Shown here: one piece after another, positions 35,437 through 45,600 of the stretch
Layout of the letters: each line of letters starts with the position of its first letter
Position numbering within the stretch: the stretch's first letter is position 1
Position numbers and translations under genes: made by a program
Source: Flavobacteriaceae bacterium UBA3611
Lineage (GTDB): Bacteria; Bacteroidota; Bacteroidia; Flavobacteriales; Flavobacteriaceae
DNA: 64,000 nt
Assembly (NCBI GenBank): GCA_002375495.1
Contig: DFLU01000012.1
Span: forward strand, 686,269-750,268
Direction of reading: 5' to 3'
Notes under the pieces: generated by a model
The model's database searches: none
The model's input: only the letters and a program-made list of their open reading frames with translations
What the model was told of the DNA's origin: nothing

Positions 35437-38400
35437 ATGAAAAAACCACTACTTTTTTGTTTTACGATCATCTTATCGCTCACTGCTGTTGCGCAGACCG
35501 ACGGGCTGAGCTATCAAGCAATCATCATAAATCCTGAGCCACAAGAATTGCCAGGGGTGGATGCTGAAAATACGATTCTGGTCAATACGGAAGTCGCATT
35601 CAGGTTTACGATTATCGACGCTAATGGTGCAATTGAGTACCAAGAAATTCAGGATACCACAACTAACGATTTCGGAATGGTAAACCTAACCATTGGCCAA
35701 GGAACTCCGAGTACCGGCCTTTTTACCGAAATTTTCTGGAATGGTACCAAAAAAGACCTTCAGGTTGAGATTAACCTCGACGGAAATTTTAACGAATTGA
35801 GCTACCAACGTTTGTTGTTTGTGCCGTATGCATTTCATAGAGACATTATTGCAACAGGTTTTCTAGATGTAGCCGGAAATGTTTTCTTCGGAAGCAACCT
35901 TACCGTAAACGGAATTACCAATTTAAACAATAAACTAAGTGTTACTAATGAAAGCCAAACATTGCTGTCGGGCACCCTCACTGTAGAAGGCAAGACCTTT
36001 TTGAACAATGCTTTGAGTGTTACCAATGATAGTCCCACTACACTCACCGGAAAATTACTTGTGTTTGGCGCCACGAATCTTCAGGATATTTTGGAAGTAG
36101 AGGGAAATACGTTTCTTCGGAAAGAGCTAAAAGTAGGAGGTAAAACGACCCTTTTTGACAGTTTGGACGTGCTTAACGAAAGTGCCACACAGCTCACGGG
36201 AACCTTGCGCGTAGATGGGCTTACTAATTTTGAAAGTGACGTAAATATTAACCAAGGCGGCGATTTGAATGTCTCTGGAAGTCTAAACATAGAAGGTGCA
36301 ACACAATTTGACGGTGACCTCACCGTAAACGGAATTACCAACCTGAACAACAATTTGAATGTGAATAATGCCAGTCCGGCGAATCTTTCAGGAACGTTGG
36401 TGGTTGCAGGTGAAACACAATTTGGAAACACCCTTCAGGTACTGGGAACAACAAATCTGGAAAGCACCCTAGATGTGAACAACCAAAGTGCTACAAACCT
36501 ATCGGGCACCCTTACCGTGCAACAGCAAACAGACCTAAATAATGGTCTAAATGTAAACAATGGGAGCCCTACAGTACTTTCGGGAACCCTTAATGTAGAT
36601 GGGCTCATCGGATTTGGAAATGATGTTACTATAGAGGGAATTACCAATTTAAACAACACTTTAAATGTAAACAATGGGGCCGATACAAACTTGTCTGGTA
36701 CATTAGATGTTATAGGTGCAACACAACTTAATAATACGTTAGATGTGGTGGGTGAAACTACTTTACAAAGTTCACTAGATGTGCTTAATGGAAGTGCAAC
36801 AACACTTACAGGAACATTAGACGTTACAGGTGCCACAGTGCTCAATAACACACTCGATGTGACCAATGGAAGTGCTACCAACCTTTCAGGAACATTAGAT
36901 GTAATAGGAGAAACCCTGCTAAATAATAGTTTAACGGTTGCCAATGGAAGCTTTACTGAATTGTCTGGATCGTTGGAGGTTGACGGAGCTACTACGCTCA
37001 ACGATGGTTTAGCAGTAACAAACGGGAGTCCGACACAGCTTACAGGAATTCTTTCTGTGTCCGAAGGTGCTTTTTTTAATGATGTTTTAGAGGTTTTAAA
37101 TGGAAGTGCTACTACCTTAACGGGAAGCTTAGACGTTGCGGGTGCAACTACTTTGAACAATACCTTAGATGTTACTGGTGGTGCGGCCACTAGATTGTCT
37201 GGAACATTGGCAGTAGATGGTGAAACAACCTTGAGCAATACGTTAACTGTTTCGGGAGCGACTACCATAAATAACGATTTAACTGTTACCGGTATCGCGT
37301 CGCTGGGTTCTATTAGTACCAATGCAATTAATGTTGCTGCAGATAGCCAAAATTTTGTGGCCACTTTTGAAAATACCAACAATGGAAATGGCGATGGGAT
37401 TGTTATTAAATTGGGTAAAACGCACGGAGCTTATGTGGGAACACCTAACCAGACATTTCCCCCAACAAATGGAGAGGGGTATTTGGAAATAGACCCGATT
37501 GCAGCCATCTCAGCACTGCAAAGCCCTATTAATGTAGTTCAAGGTAAGTTGAGTAATTCATCACCTACTGGAACAACATTCACACCCAATGAAATTTTAG
37601 ACTTAGTGCCTACTACCTTTTTGGCAGGAGCTATTGCGGGAATAGGAAATGGAATCATAGATTACATCAACGATGTAGATCCGCCAGGGCCGATAAAAGA
37701 TTTGTTACCCGTACGATTTCCGGCGGTAACAGTGCCGAGAACTACCCTATTGCCTCAAACAGTTATTACCAATGACGTAACGGTTCCGATTATTGGGTTG
37801 CGAATACCTGGAGTAACGATTCCGGAAGTAGTGCTGCCCAGAATACCGATTATTCCAGAATTTACATTGGTGCCAGAAATTCCAAACCTACCTGTTCCTG
37901 GGTTTACAATTGATATACCAACCACCAATGTCGGATTAGTTGTTCCGAATTCGCTCAATAAAGACAACGAATATGTCACTTTTCAAGATAAAGATGGCCG
38001 ATGGGTGGGTGCCATACGCGCACAATCTACTGTCGATTTTGCAAATAATACCGTTTTAGATCCTGTGTATGTTTTGAATGTTGCCGCTGGTTTTGTAGGA
38101 GCAGACTTGGCAGATGGACTTGCTACTGGAATCGCTGAAATTGCCAATATCACCGATGCGTTCAATGATATTGGAGTGGAGTATGCCTCTGGAAATGGTG
38201 ATTATGCAGAATGGTTGGCCCGCGAGGATATTTCCGAATACATTACCTCGGGAGATATTGTTGCTGTAAAAGGTGGTAAAATCACTAAAGACCTAATTGA
38301 TGCAGAACAAATTATGGTGGTTTCCCACCGACCTATCATTTTAGGGAATGCGCCAGATAAAGATAAAGTACACCTGGGGAACAATGTAGCTTTTATGGGC

Positions 38401-38736
38401 CAAGTTCCTGTAAAGGTATTAGGGCCTGTTAATACTGGAGACTTTATAGTAGCCAGCGCAACTATTAAAGGCTACGGTGTTGCAATCGCTCCAGATAATA
38501 TGACGGCAACCGATTTTAAACTTGCTGTCGGTAGGTCATGGGATGAAAACCTTCAAGAGGGTCCTAAAATGATCAATACGGTTGTGGGGGTTCATAATGG
38601 GGATTGGGCAAATATCATCATGAAACTAAAAGACAAACAAGACACCTACGAAGCAAAATATAAATCGCTCGAAAAACAAGTAGAACTGCTAGACCAAAAA
38701 GCAGACGATGTATTGCTCAACAACCAAAAACACTAA
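35437..38736 (+). CDS. Fibre-like repeat protein A
   Basis: The 1099-residue exported protein has a signal peptide (residues about 1-19, LSLTAVAQTDG). The N-terminal domain (20-140; LSYQAIIINPEPQELPG, FGMVNLTIGQG, FVPYAFHRD) is common at the start of Bacteroidota surface proteins. About 18 copies of a 26-residue repeat follow (about 145-625; consensus NGSATxLSGTLDVxGxTxLNNxLxV). Then come a linker with GDGIVIKLGKTHGAY, an Ile/Pro-rich stretch (about 765-840), and a C-terminal domain from about 915 with NGDYAEWL (Asn920) that resembles phage tail-fibre/Peptidase_G2-like assembly domains. A C-terminal coiled coil (about 1060-1095) ends it. There is no T9SS domain. It looks like a trimeric beta-helical fibre; that is inference. 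The paralogue follows 4 bases later. Confidence 0.8.
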   Translation: MKKPLLFCFTIILSLTAVAQTDGLSYQAIIINPEPQELPGVDAENTILVNTEVAFRFTIIDANGAIEYQEIQDTTTNDFGMVNLTIGQGTPSTGLFTEIFWNGTKKDLQVEINLDGNFNELSYQRLLFVPYAFHRDIIATGFLDVAGNVFFGSNLTVNGITNLNNKLSVTNESQTLLSGTLTVEGKTFLNNALSVTNDSPTTLTGKLLVFGATNLQDILEVEGNTFLRKELKVGGKTTLFDSLDVLNESATQLTGTLRVDGLTNFESDVNINQGGDLNVSGSLNIEGATQFDGDLTVNGITNLNNNLNVNNASPANLSGTLVVAGETQFGNTLQVLGTTNLESTLDVNNQSATNLSGTLTVQQQTDLNNGLNVNNGSPTVLSGTLNVDGLIGFGNDVTIEGITNLNNTLNVNNGADTNLSGTLDVIGATQLNNTLDVVGETTLQSSLDVLNGSATTLTGTLDVTGATVLNNTLDVTNGSATNLSGTLDVIGETLLNNSLTVANGSFTELSGSLEVDGATTLNDGLAVTNGSPTQLTGILSVSEGAFFNDVLEVLNGSATTLTGSLDVAGATTLNNTLDVTGGAATRLSGTLAVDGETTLSNTLTVSGATTINNDLTVTGIASLGSISTNAINVAADSQNFVATFENTNNGNGDGIVIKLGKTHGAYVGTPNQTFPPTNGEGYLEIDPIAAISALQSPINVVQGKLSNSSPTGTTFTPNEILDLVPTTFLAGAIAGIGNGIIDYINDVDPPGPIKDLLPVRFPAVTVPRTTLLPQTVITNDVTVPIIGLRIPGVTIPEVVLPRIPIIPEFTLVPEIPNLPVPGFTIDIPTTNVGLVVPNSLNKDNEYVTFQDKDGRWVGAIRAQSTVDFANNTVLDPVYVLNVAAGFVGADLADGLATGIAEIANITDAFNDIGVEYASGNGDYAEWLAREDISEYITSGDIVAVKGGKITKDLIDAEQIMVVSHRPIILGNAPDKDKVHLGNNVAFMGQVPVKVLGPVNTGDFIVASATIKGYGVAIAPDNMTATDFKLAVGRSWDENLQEGPKMINTVVGVHNGDWANIIMKLKDKQDTYEAKYKSLEKQVELLDQKADDVLLNNQKH
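35878..37310 (+). repeat. 78-bp tandem coding repeats in fibre gene A
   Basis: About 18 degenerate units of 78 bp encode the 26-residue repeats. For example, the AATGGAAGTGC unit start recurs at 36787 and 36865, exactly 78 bases apart. Adjacent units around 36780-36950 are the most alike. Confidence 0.85.
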
Positions 38737-38740
38737 TCTG

Positions 38741-41700
38741 ATGATAAAAAAGTTAACACTTATTTTTTTCTTTGTCGGTTTATGTGGTATGGCACAGACC
38801 GACGGGCTTAGCTATCAGTCGGTTATTATAGATCCTGATGCTCAGGAAATTCCCGGCGTAGATAAAACAGGGAATGTGCTGAACAACCAAAATATAGAAG
38901 TACGTTTTACAATCTTAAATGAAACGGGTAGCGCCGAATATCGTGAAGTTCAAGCTACGAAGACCGATGCCTTCGGAATGATCCATTTAGTGATAGGTCG
39001 CGGCGAACCTGATTTTGGAGATTTCAGCAAAATTGTCTGGGATGGCACTGCGAAGCAATTAAAGGTAGAGGCCAATTTGGGTAACGGATTTCGATTTCAA
39101 GAGGAAAAAGAATTACTGTTTATCCCTTATGCTTTCCATAGAGATATTATCGTAACAAAAGACTTGAACGTAGCGGGTGATGTTACTATCGAAGGAAATT
39201 TGGATGTAGCGCTAAAAACCGATCTGAACAATAATTTGTTTGTAAATGAACAAGCTACAACTGACCTTTCTGGCCTGCTTTCTGTAGATGGAATTACAAC
39301 TCTGCAAGACTCGTTAACCGTGGCAAATGCTTCCCCAACAGGTCTCCGTGGAACCTTAGCGGTAGAAGGTACTACATTGCTGAAAGATTCTCTTTTTGTA
39401 GGTAGACGTACGCGAATGGATGCGATATTAGAGGTGGAAGGTACTACGGAAATAGGAAATGGTTTGAATGTTGAAAATGGCAGTCCAACCCTCCTTACTG
39501 GAAGTTTGAATGTAGATGGAGAAACGAACATCTTGAACGATGTCAACGTAAATAACGAAAGTGACGTAACTGTTTCTGGAGATCTAACTGTTCAAGGTCC
39601 AACCACCTTAGAACAAGACCTTGATGTAAATGGAGTCACCAATTTCAACAATACCGTAAACGTAAATAACCAATCACCCACGATGCTATCTGGAATACTT
39701 ATAGCCAACGGCCCATCCCGACTTGAAAACACCTTGGTTGTGACGGGCGCCACAGATTTAGATGGCGGGCTGAATGTAAACGGGCAGAACCCCACCCAAT
39801 TATCGGGAACTTTAAGTGTGGGTCAGGAAACCAATCTAAACAATCCACTTTTTGTAAATAATGAAACGCCTACCGATTTCTCTGGAGATTTAACCGTAGG
39901 GGGTGAAGCAACGTTCAATAATGATGTAACCATTAACGGAGTTACCAATCTAAATAACAATTTATTTGTAAATAATGGGAGTCCGACCAATTTATCAGGA
40001 ACGCTAACCACCGATAGAGAAACTACGCTTAATGATGTGTTGGATGTAACTGGCGCTGTTTCATTAAATAACAATCTTACAGTTGGTGGAAATAGCAGTT
40101 CTCAATTATCGGGAACAATGACTGTAGATGAAGCTACGAGTTTAAACAATACACTTACCGTAGCAAACGCAAGCGCGACTACACTTTCGGGAACCATTAC
40201 GGTAGATGGTGCAACCACCTTAGGAGATGACATGAGTTTAGTTGGGGGCAATCCGAGTTCCCTCACTGGAACCTTGAATGTGGGTGGAAAGACTGGTTTG
40301 GGTGATGGTCTTTCAGTATTAAACGGAAAAGCAACAGCCCTTAGCGGCACCTTAACAACAAGCGGTGCGGCTACTTTAGAAAGTACGTTACGCGTAAATA
40401 ATAACGCAGCGACCAGTTTTTCTGGAATAATGGATGTTGATGGAACTACCAACCTAGCGAATACCCTAGACGTGTTGAACGGTAGCGCGACTAACTTGAG
40501 CGGGATCCTGAATGTAACCCGTGCAACTACATTTAATAGTATTGTAGCCATTGACGGACTATCTTTAATACAAAATGATCTTACCGTTACAGGTGCTGCC
40601 AATTTACCAAGCATTTTTACAGCTAAACTTACTATAAACGACAATCAGGCGGGGCATATTGGAGTATTTGAGAACACCAATAGTGATACAGATGCTGCGA
40701 CAAGAGGAGACGGAATCCTTATCAAATTGGGAAGAACACACGGAGCCTATAATGGTCCCGAAGGAACTAACAATGCGTCTGATTACCTGAATGTAACAAA
40801 CCCTTATTTGGCACAATACCAACCACAAATTGATGTAGTACAGTCGCTTATTGCTACAACCAACCCAGGCGGTGCTTCGATAAATGTAAATGATATCGTT
40901 GCCCTTATACCCACTAATCTGGTTGCTGGGCAGTTTGGAGCGATTGGAAATAGTATTATTGATGTGATTAATGATAAATTAGGACTGCCTGTAAGCACCC
41001 CTGAAATAGCGGTTCCCGCAACAACTATTGTTCCTGAGGTTACCATTTTTTCAGGTACCAATCGATTGTGTTCTGGGCAGTATTGTTTCAATCCGTGTAC
41101 CTTTTTTAACTGTACCATTTGTATTCCGCCAGTAGAATTCTGTGTTCCGCCGCTTCCTAGAATATATATTCCAGCGATACGCGTACCGAGAACAGTATTA
41201 GTTCCTTCTATTAGTAATATTATTCCGGCTATACCTGCTGCTATTCCTGAAATTGGTGTGGCAGATGCGCTATTAACACTGCCCAATGTTACCTTCGGTA
41301 CGGTGTCTAACTCGATGAGCAAAGAAAACCAATTTTTGTCCTTTCAAGATATGGCCGACCGTGAGACAGGGTCTGTTGTAGCACAGTCTACAGCCGATTT
41401 CCTTGACAATACGGTGTTAGACCAAACCTATGTGATAAACGTGGTAGCAGGGTTCGTAGGAGTCGATTTGGTGGAAGGTCTGGTGGGAGCAGGCGTAGAA
41501 ATGTCGAATTTGATCGACGCCTTCAACAAGATAGGAGTTTCGTACGAATCTGGAAATGGTGATTATGCTGAATGGTTGCCAAGAGCAGATGTTTCAGAAT
41601 ACATTACCGCTGGAGATATTGTGGCCGTACGAGGGGGGGAGATTTCAAAAAATTTAGAAAATGCGGAACAGGTATTGGTGGTTTCGCACAAGCCTATTGT

Positions 41701-42115
41701 ACTAGGTAATAATCCAGACAATGCAGAGGTGCCAAAAGGAAATTCAGTTGCTTTTTTGGGTCAGGTTCCCGTGAAAGTTATCGGGCCGGTGAAGCAAGGC
41801 GATTTTATAGTGACAGATACAAAGATGGCTGGCTACGGAAAGGCGATTTCAGAAAAAAACATGCGTCCTGAAGATTTCAAATTAGCTGTAGGTAGATCTT
41901 GGGAAACCAACGCTAATGGCGGACCCAAACTGGTAAAAATTGTGATGGGCGTACACAATGCTAGTTGGGCAGATGCGGTAGCTTCTATTGAAACACAACA
42001 AAATCAATTAGATGCTACCATTGAAACACTCGAAGAAAAGCTACAACGAATTTCAGAAAAATTAAACACCGAATCCTCAAAAGAAGTTGACTATGCAAGC
42101 AATCTTAAAAAATAA
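38741..42115 (+). CDS. Fibre-like repeat protein B (paralogue of A)
   Basis: The 1124-residue product has the same architecture as the gene before it. In order: a signal peptide (IFFFVGLCGMAQTDG), the LSYQSVIIDPDAQEIPG N-domain, about 18 copies of the 26-residue repeat, GDGILIKLGRTHGAY, a Pro/Ile-rich linker, a NGDYAEWLPR domain (Asn939) and a C-terminal coiled coil (IETQQNQLDATIETLEEKL, shortened). It differs in the linker, where a Cys-rich insertion (41064-41140) places seven Cys in about 25 residues and two short PP runs. ATG 38741 is the start; a longer frame overlaps gene A. The pair probably arose by tandem duplication and may form mixed or alternative fibres. Confidence 0.8.
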   Translation: MIKKLTLIFFFVGLCGMAQTDGLSYQSVIIDPDAQEIPGVDKTGNVLNNQNIEVRFTILNETGSAEYREVQATKTDAFGMIHLVIGRGEPDFGDFSKIVWDGTAKQLKVEANLGNGFRFQEEKELLFIPYAFHRDIIVTKDLNVAGDVTIEGNLDVALKTDLNNNLFVNEQATTDLSGLLSVDGITTLQDSLTVANASPTGLRGTLAVEGTTLLKDSLFVGRRTRMDAILEVEGTTEIGNGLNVENGSPTLLTGSLNVDGETNILNDVNVNNESDVTVSGDLTVQGPTTLEQDLDVNGVTNFNNTVNVNNQSPTMLSGILIANGPSRLENTLVVTGATDLDGGLNVNGQNPTQLSGTLSVGQETNLNNPLFVNNETPTDFSGDLTVGGEATFNNDVTINGVTNLNNNLFVNNGSPTNLSGTLTTDRETTLNDVLDVTGAVSLNNNLTVGGNSSSQLSGTMTVDEATSLNNTLTVANASATTLSGTITVDGATTLGDDMSLVGGNPSSLTGTLNVGGKTGLGDGLSVLNGKATALSGTLTTSGAATLESTLRVNNNAATSFSGIMDVDGTTNLANTLDVLNGSATNLSGILNVTRATTFNSIVAIDGLSLIQNDLTVTGAANLPSIFTAKLTINDNQAGHIGVFENTNSDTDAATRGDGILIKLGRTHGAYNGPEGTNNASDYLNVTNPYLAQYQPQIDVVQSLIATTNPGGASINVNDIVALIPTNLVAGQFGAIGNSIIDVINDKLGLPVSTPEIAVPATTIVPEVTIFSGTNRLCSGQYCFNPCTFFNCTICIPPVEFCVPPLPRIYIPAIRVPRTVLVPSISNIIPAIPAAIPEIGVADALLTLPNVTFGTVSNSMSKENQFLSFQDMADRETGSVVAQSTADFLDNTVLDQTYVINVVAGFVGVDLVEGLVGAGVEMSNLIDAFNKIGVSYESGNGDYAEWLPRADVSEYITAGDIVAVRGGEISKNLENAEQVLVVSHKPIVLGNNPDNAEVPKGNSVAFLGQVPVKVIGPVKQGDFIVTDTKMAGYGKAISEKNMRPEDFKLAVGRSWETNANGGPKLVKIVMGVHNASWADAVASIETQQNQLDATIETLEEKLQRISEKLNTESSKEVDYASNLKK
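39163..40620 (+). repeat. 78-bp tandem coding repeats in fibre gene B
   Basis: A run of degenerate 78-bp units encodes the 26-residue repeats, of the same family as those at 35878-37310. Shared stretches such as aataatgggagtccga- and ggaacattag-like segments link both arrays and could support recombination between the two genes. Confidence 0.8.
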
Positions 42116-42686
42116 ACCACTCGGTCTTCTACTACTACTTTTCCTGATGGGAACATTGGTTTATTCACAACCTACGGTTTCAGAAAATAGCACCATTACA
42201 GAAGCCCAATTAAAAGAGATGATGGCCAATGAAGAGGTGCTAAATGAATGGCTGGTGAAGGTGCAAACTCCAGGGGTGATTGTGAATGAAAATAAGATGA
42301 TTTTTAGTGACGAAGCCCAAAAATTAGCACAAGATGAAGCCTATCGTGAAAGTGTCTATAAAGATGTGTATTCCTTGGCAGATGTGAAGGAGTCTATAGA
42401 GAAGTTTGAAATCCAAAAAGCGTTTTGGCGGATGATCAATTTGTACCCTAACGACAAACAGTTGATGCTGCAGTTTATTTATGCGTATGACCCGATCGTG
42501 CCAGCAGATAAATTGGTGACCGCTTCGTTTTACACCTACGCTTTTTTTGACCCGCGTATTACAAAGATTGTAGACGGCAAACCAGATGTGTACAGACCCG
42601 ATCTTTTTGAAGAATATTTCAGAATAACAAAAGAAATTGTTCAGTACGTCGCCATGCTGCGCGAAAAGGAAAAAGCGACCAAGTAG
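42093..42686 (+). CDS. Small exported protein of the surface operon
   Basis: Not recognised. The 197-residue product has a signal peptide (LGLLLLLFLMGTLVYSQ) and a mainly helical mature part (ITEAQLKEMMANEEVLNEW, LADVKESIEKFEIQKAFWRM shortened). ATG 42093 is used; it lies 23 bases inside the end of fibre gene B, which suggests translational coupling. The next gene starts 10 bases after its stop. It may be a periplasmic accessory factor for the large neighbours. Confidence 0.75.
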   Translation: MQAILKNKPLGLLLLLFLMGTLVYSQPTVSENSTITEAQLKEMMANEEVLNEWLVKVQTPGVIVNENKMIFSDEAQKLAQDEAYRESVYKDVYSLADVKESIEKFEIQKAFWRMINLYPNDKQLMLQFIYAYDPIVPADKLVTASFYTYAFFDPRITKIVDGKPDVYRPDLFEEYFRITKEIVQYVAMLREKEKATK

Positions 42687-42696
42687 CCACTATCTT

Positions 42697-45600
42697 ATGA
42701 AAAAAAATACTGCTTACTTCTTACTAGTTTTTATGCTCTTTGTAATTCCATTGCAAGCGCAGGATTTTATCACTACTTGGGAAACGGCGACAGCTTCGGA
42801 AATGATCACAATCCCAACTGCGCCAGGTGAAACCTACCTTTATGATGTAGATTGGGAAAACGATGGCACCTTCGACGACATTGGTGTTACTGGCGACGCT
42901 ACCCATACCTACCCAACTGCGGGCGTACATGTAGTAGCCATTCGTGGGGTGTTTCCACAGATTTTCTTTAACAACAGTGGCGATACCGATAAAATTATTA
43001 TTGTAAACCAATGGGGAGACAATCAATGGACTTCTATGGCCAATGCGTTTGAAGGGTGCGGCAATTTGGTGATAGCAGCCCCAGACACACCAGACTTGAG
43101 TTTGGCAACAGATCTTTCAGCTATGTTTAAAGATGCCACAGCTTTAAATACCGACATTGGAAATTGGGACGTGGGAACCATAACCGATATGTCTGAAATG
43201 TTTAACGGTGCCACCAACTTCGATCAGAATTTGGGAAGTTGGAATGTCGCGAATGTTACCGATATGGCCGATATGTTTGCGAATACAGGACTCAGTATTC
43301 AGAATTATGATAACCTGCTCATTGGATGGGCACTGCAGCTGCTTCAGACTGGGGTGAATTTTAATGCTGGAACTAGTGAATTTTGCTTCGGAACGGTAGC
43401 AAAACAAACCATTGAATCTGTTTATGGTTGGGTGATTACCGATGGTGGTGAAAATTGCGGAAATACATTTGTCACAACTTGGAAAACCGACAATCCCGGG
43501 ACCTCGTCAGCCAATGAAATTACAATACCTACAAGCGGTTCGGGTTATATGTACGAAGTAGATTGGGGCGATGGAAGCAGATCTAACAACCTAACGGGGA
43601 ACAACACACATACCTATGCTTCTGCAGGAACCTACACTGTAAAAATTAGAGGCAATTTTCCACGTATTTATTTCAATAATGGAGGAGATAAAGAAAAACT
43701 ACTTTCTGTTGAAAATTGGGGTGCTATTGCTTGGACTTCGATGGAAGCCGCATTCTATGGTTGTTCAAATCTCAGGATAAATGCGCTTGATGTGCCAGAC
43801 CTTTCTGGCGCGACTAGCTTAGCACAGATGTTTAAAGGTGCCATTTCGTTGAACGACCCCATTGATACTTGGGATGTGACTACCATCACAAACCTTTCTG
43901 AAACCTTTAGTGGGGCCACCGATTTTAATCAAAGTTTGAATGGGTGGGTCACCACAGCGCTCGAAAATATGGATGGAACGTTTTTGAAAAGCGGTTTTAA
44001 CCAACCAATCGATGCTTGGGATGTTTCTAATGTGAATTCCATGAAAGAAACTTTTGCTGAAAGTCCCTTTAACCAACCACTTCCTAGTTGGATTACCACG
44101 AACGTACTTTCAATGGACTCTATGTTTGCGAATGCGCTCGATTTCAACCAAGATATCAGTGCTTGGGATGTTTCAAACGTAATAAATATGCAGGGGATGT
44201 TTTTGAATGCTGAAAGTTTCAACCAGCCACTAAATTTATGGACGCCTTTGGCAGTAGAAACTACCGAAGGAATGTTCTCGAATACCGAAGTATTTAACCA
44301 ACCCCTTGATACCTGGTTTGTACCCACCTCGATGGTGACTAACATGAGCGGAATGTTTACCAATGCCAAGGCTTTTAATCAACCTATTGGTAATTGGACG
44401 GTAAACAATGTCACCAATATGTCGAATATGTTTAACGGAGCACTGGCTTTTGATCAGGATTTAAGTGCCTGGCAGGTAGCTATGGTTGAAGATATGAGCT
44501 TTATGTTTGCCAGTGCAGAATTATTTAATCAAGATATTGGTAGTTGGACGGTTTCCAACGTGATTACCATGGAAAACATGTTTAACAATGCCTTGCTTTT
44601 TAATCAGGATATTGGTGGCTGGGATACGTCTTCTGTACAAAATATGGTTGAAATGTTTACTGCTGCGGAAGCATTCGACCAGAACATTGGTGGCTGGGAT
44701 GTCTCTATGGTAACCGATATGGAGAACATGTTCGCTGGTGCTTCATTGAGTATTGCAAATTATGATGCGCTACTCAATGGGTGGAATGCCCAAACATTAC
44801 AAAATGGTGTAAATTTTAACGGAGGTACAAGTAGGTATTGTACAGGAGCTGTTGCTCGCCAAAATATGATAGACAACGACTTGTGGCAAATTATAGATGC
44901 TGGAGCTGAAAACGTTGACCCTGTTCCAGACATTCCTACACTGCCCGACATCACAAGCGAATGTGCCGTAACGACCATTCCTGCCCCTACAGCAACCGAT
45001 GCGTGTACTGGGGTGATAACAGGCACCACCGATGCCTTTCCAGTAACTGCGCAAGGTGAAACCATTATTACCTGGACGTTTGACGATGGAAATGGCAATA
45101 GTATTACCCAAAACCAAAAAGTAATTATTACCGATGCTACGGCTCCTGTGATATCATCGGTATCTAACATTACAGTTTCAGCAACAGCTGGCCTATGCAA
45201 TGCTGTGGTAACCTATACACCCCCTATGGCCACAGACAACTGCGACTTTACAGTCGTATCTACGCATAATTCGGGAGATACCTTCCCTGTGGGTATAACG
45301 TCTGTTACCTATACTGCTACCGATACGGCTGGAAATAGCGATGCCCAATCTACGACTACGTTTACCGTTACAGTTACCGATGATGAGGCACCTGTTTTTT
45401 CAGGGTGTTTAACTTCTTTTACCGTTAATTCTGAAGTAAATTCATGTGGTGCTGTGGTTAATTACACAGCTCCGACTGCCTCTGATAATTGCTTTGCTTC
45501 GGTTTCATCATCGCACAATCCGGGTCAGTTTTTTCCTGTGGGGGACACTGCTGTAACGTATATTGCAACAGATAATGGAGGCAATTCGGCAACGTGTTCG

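Noticed and set aside
36435..37382. 315-residue open frame on the minus strand across fibre gene A
   Set aside because: It mirrors the repeat coding strand, has no start signal or family resemblance, and similar antisense frames occur over every repeat array here; it is a by-product of repeat composition.
35437..42115. Prophage tail-fibre genes
   Set aside because: No other phage genes (capsid, terminase, integrase) are near, both proteins have Sec signal peptides, and they sit among T9SS surface genes.
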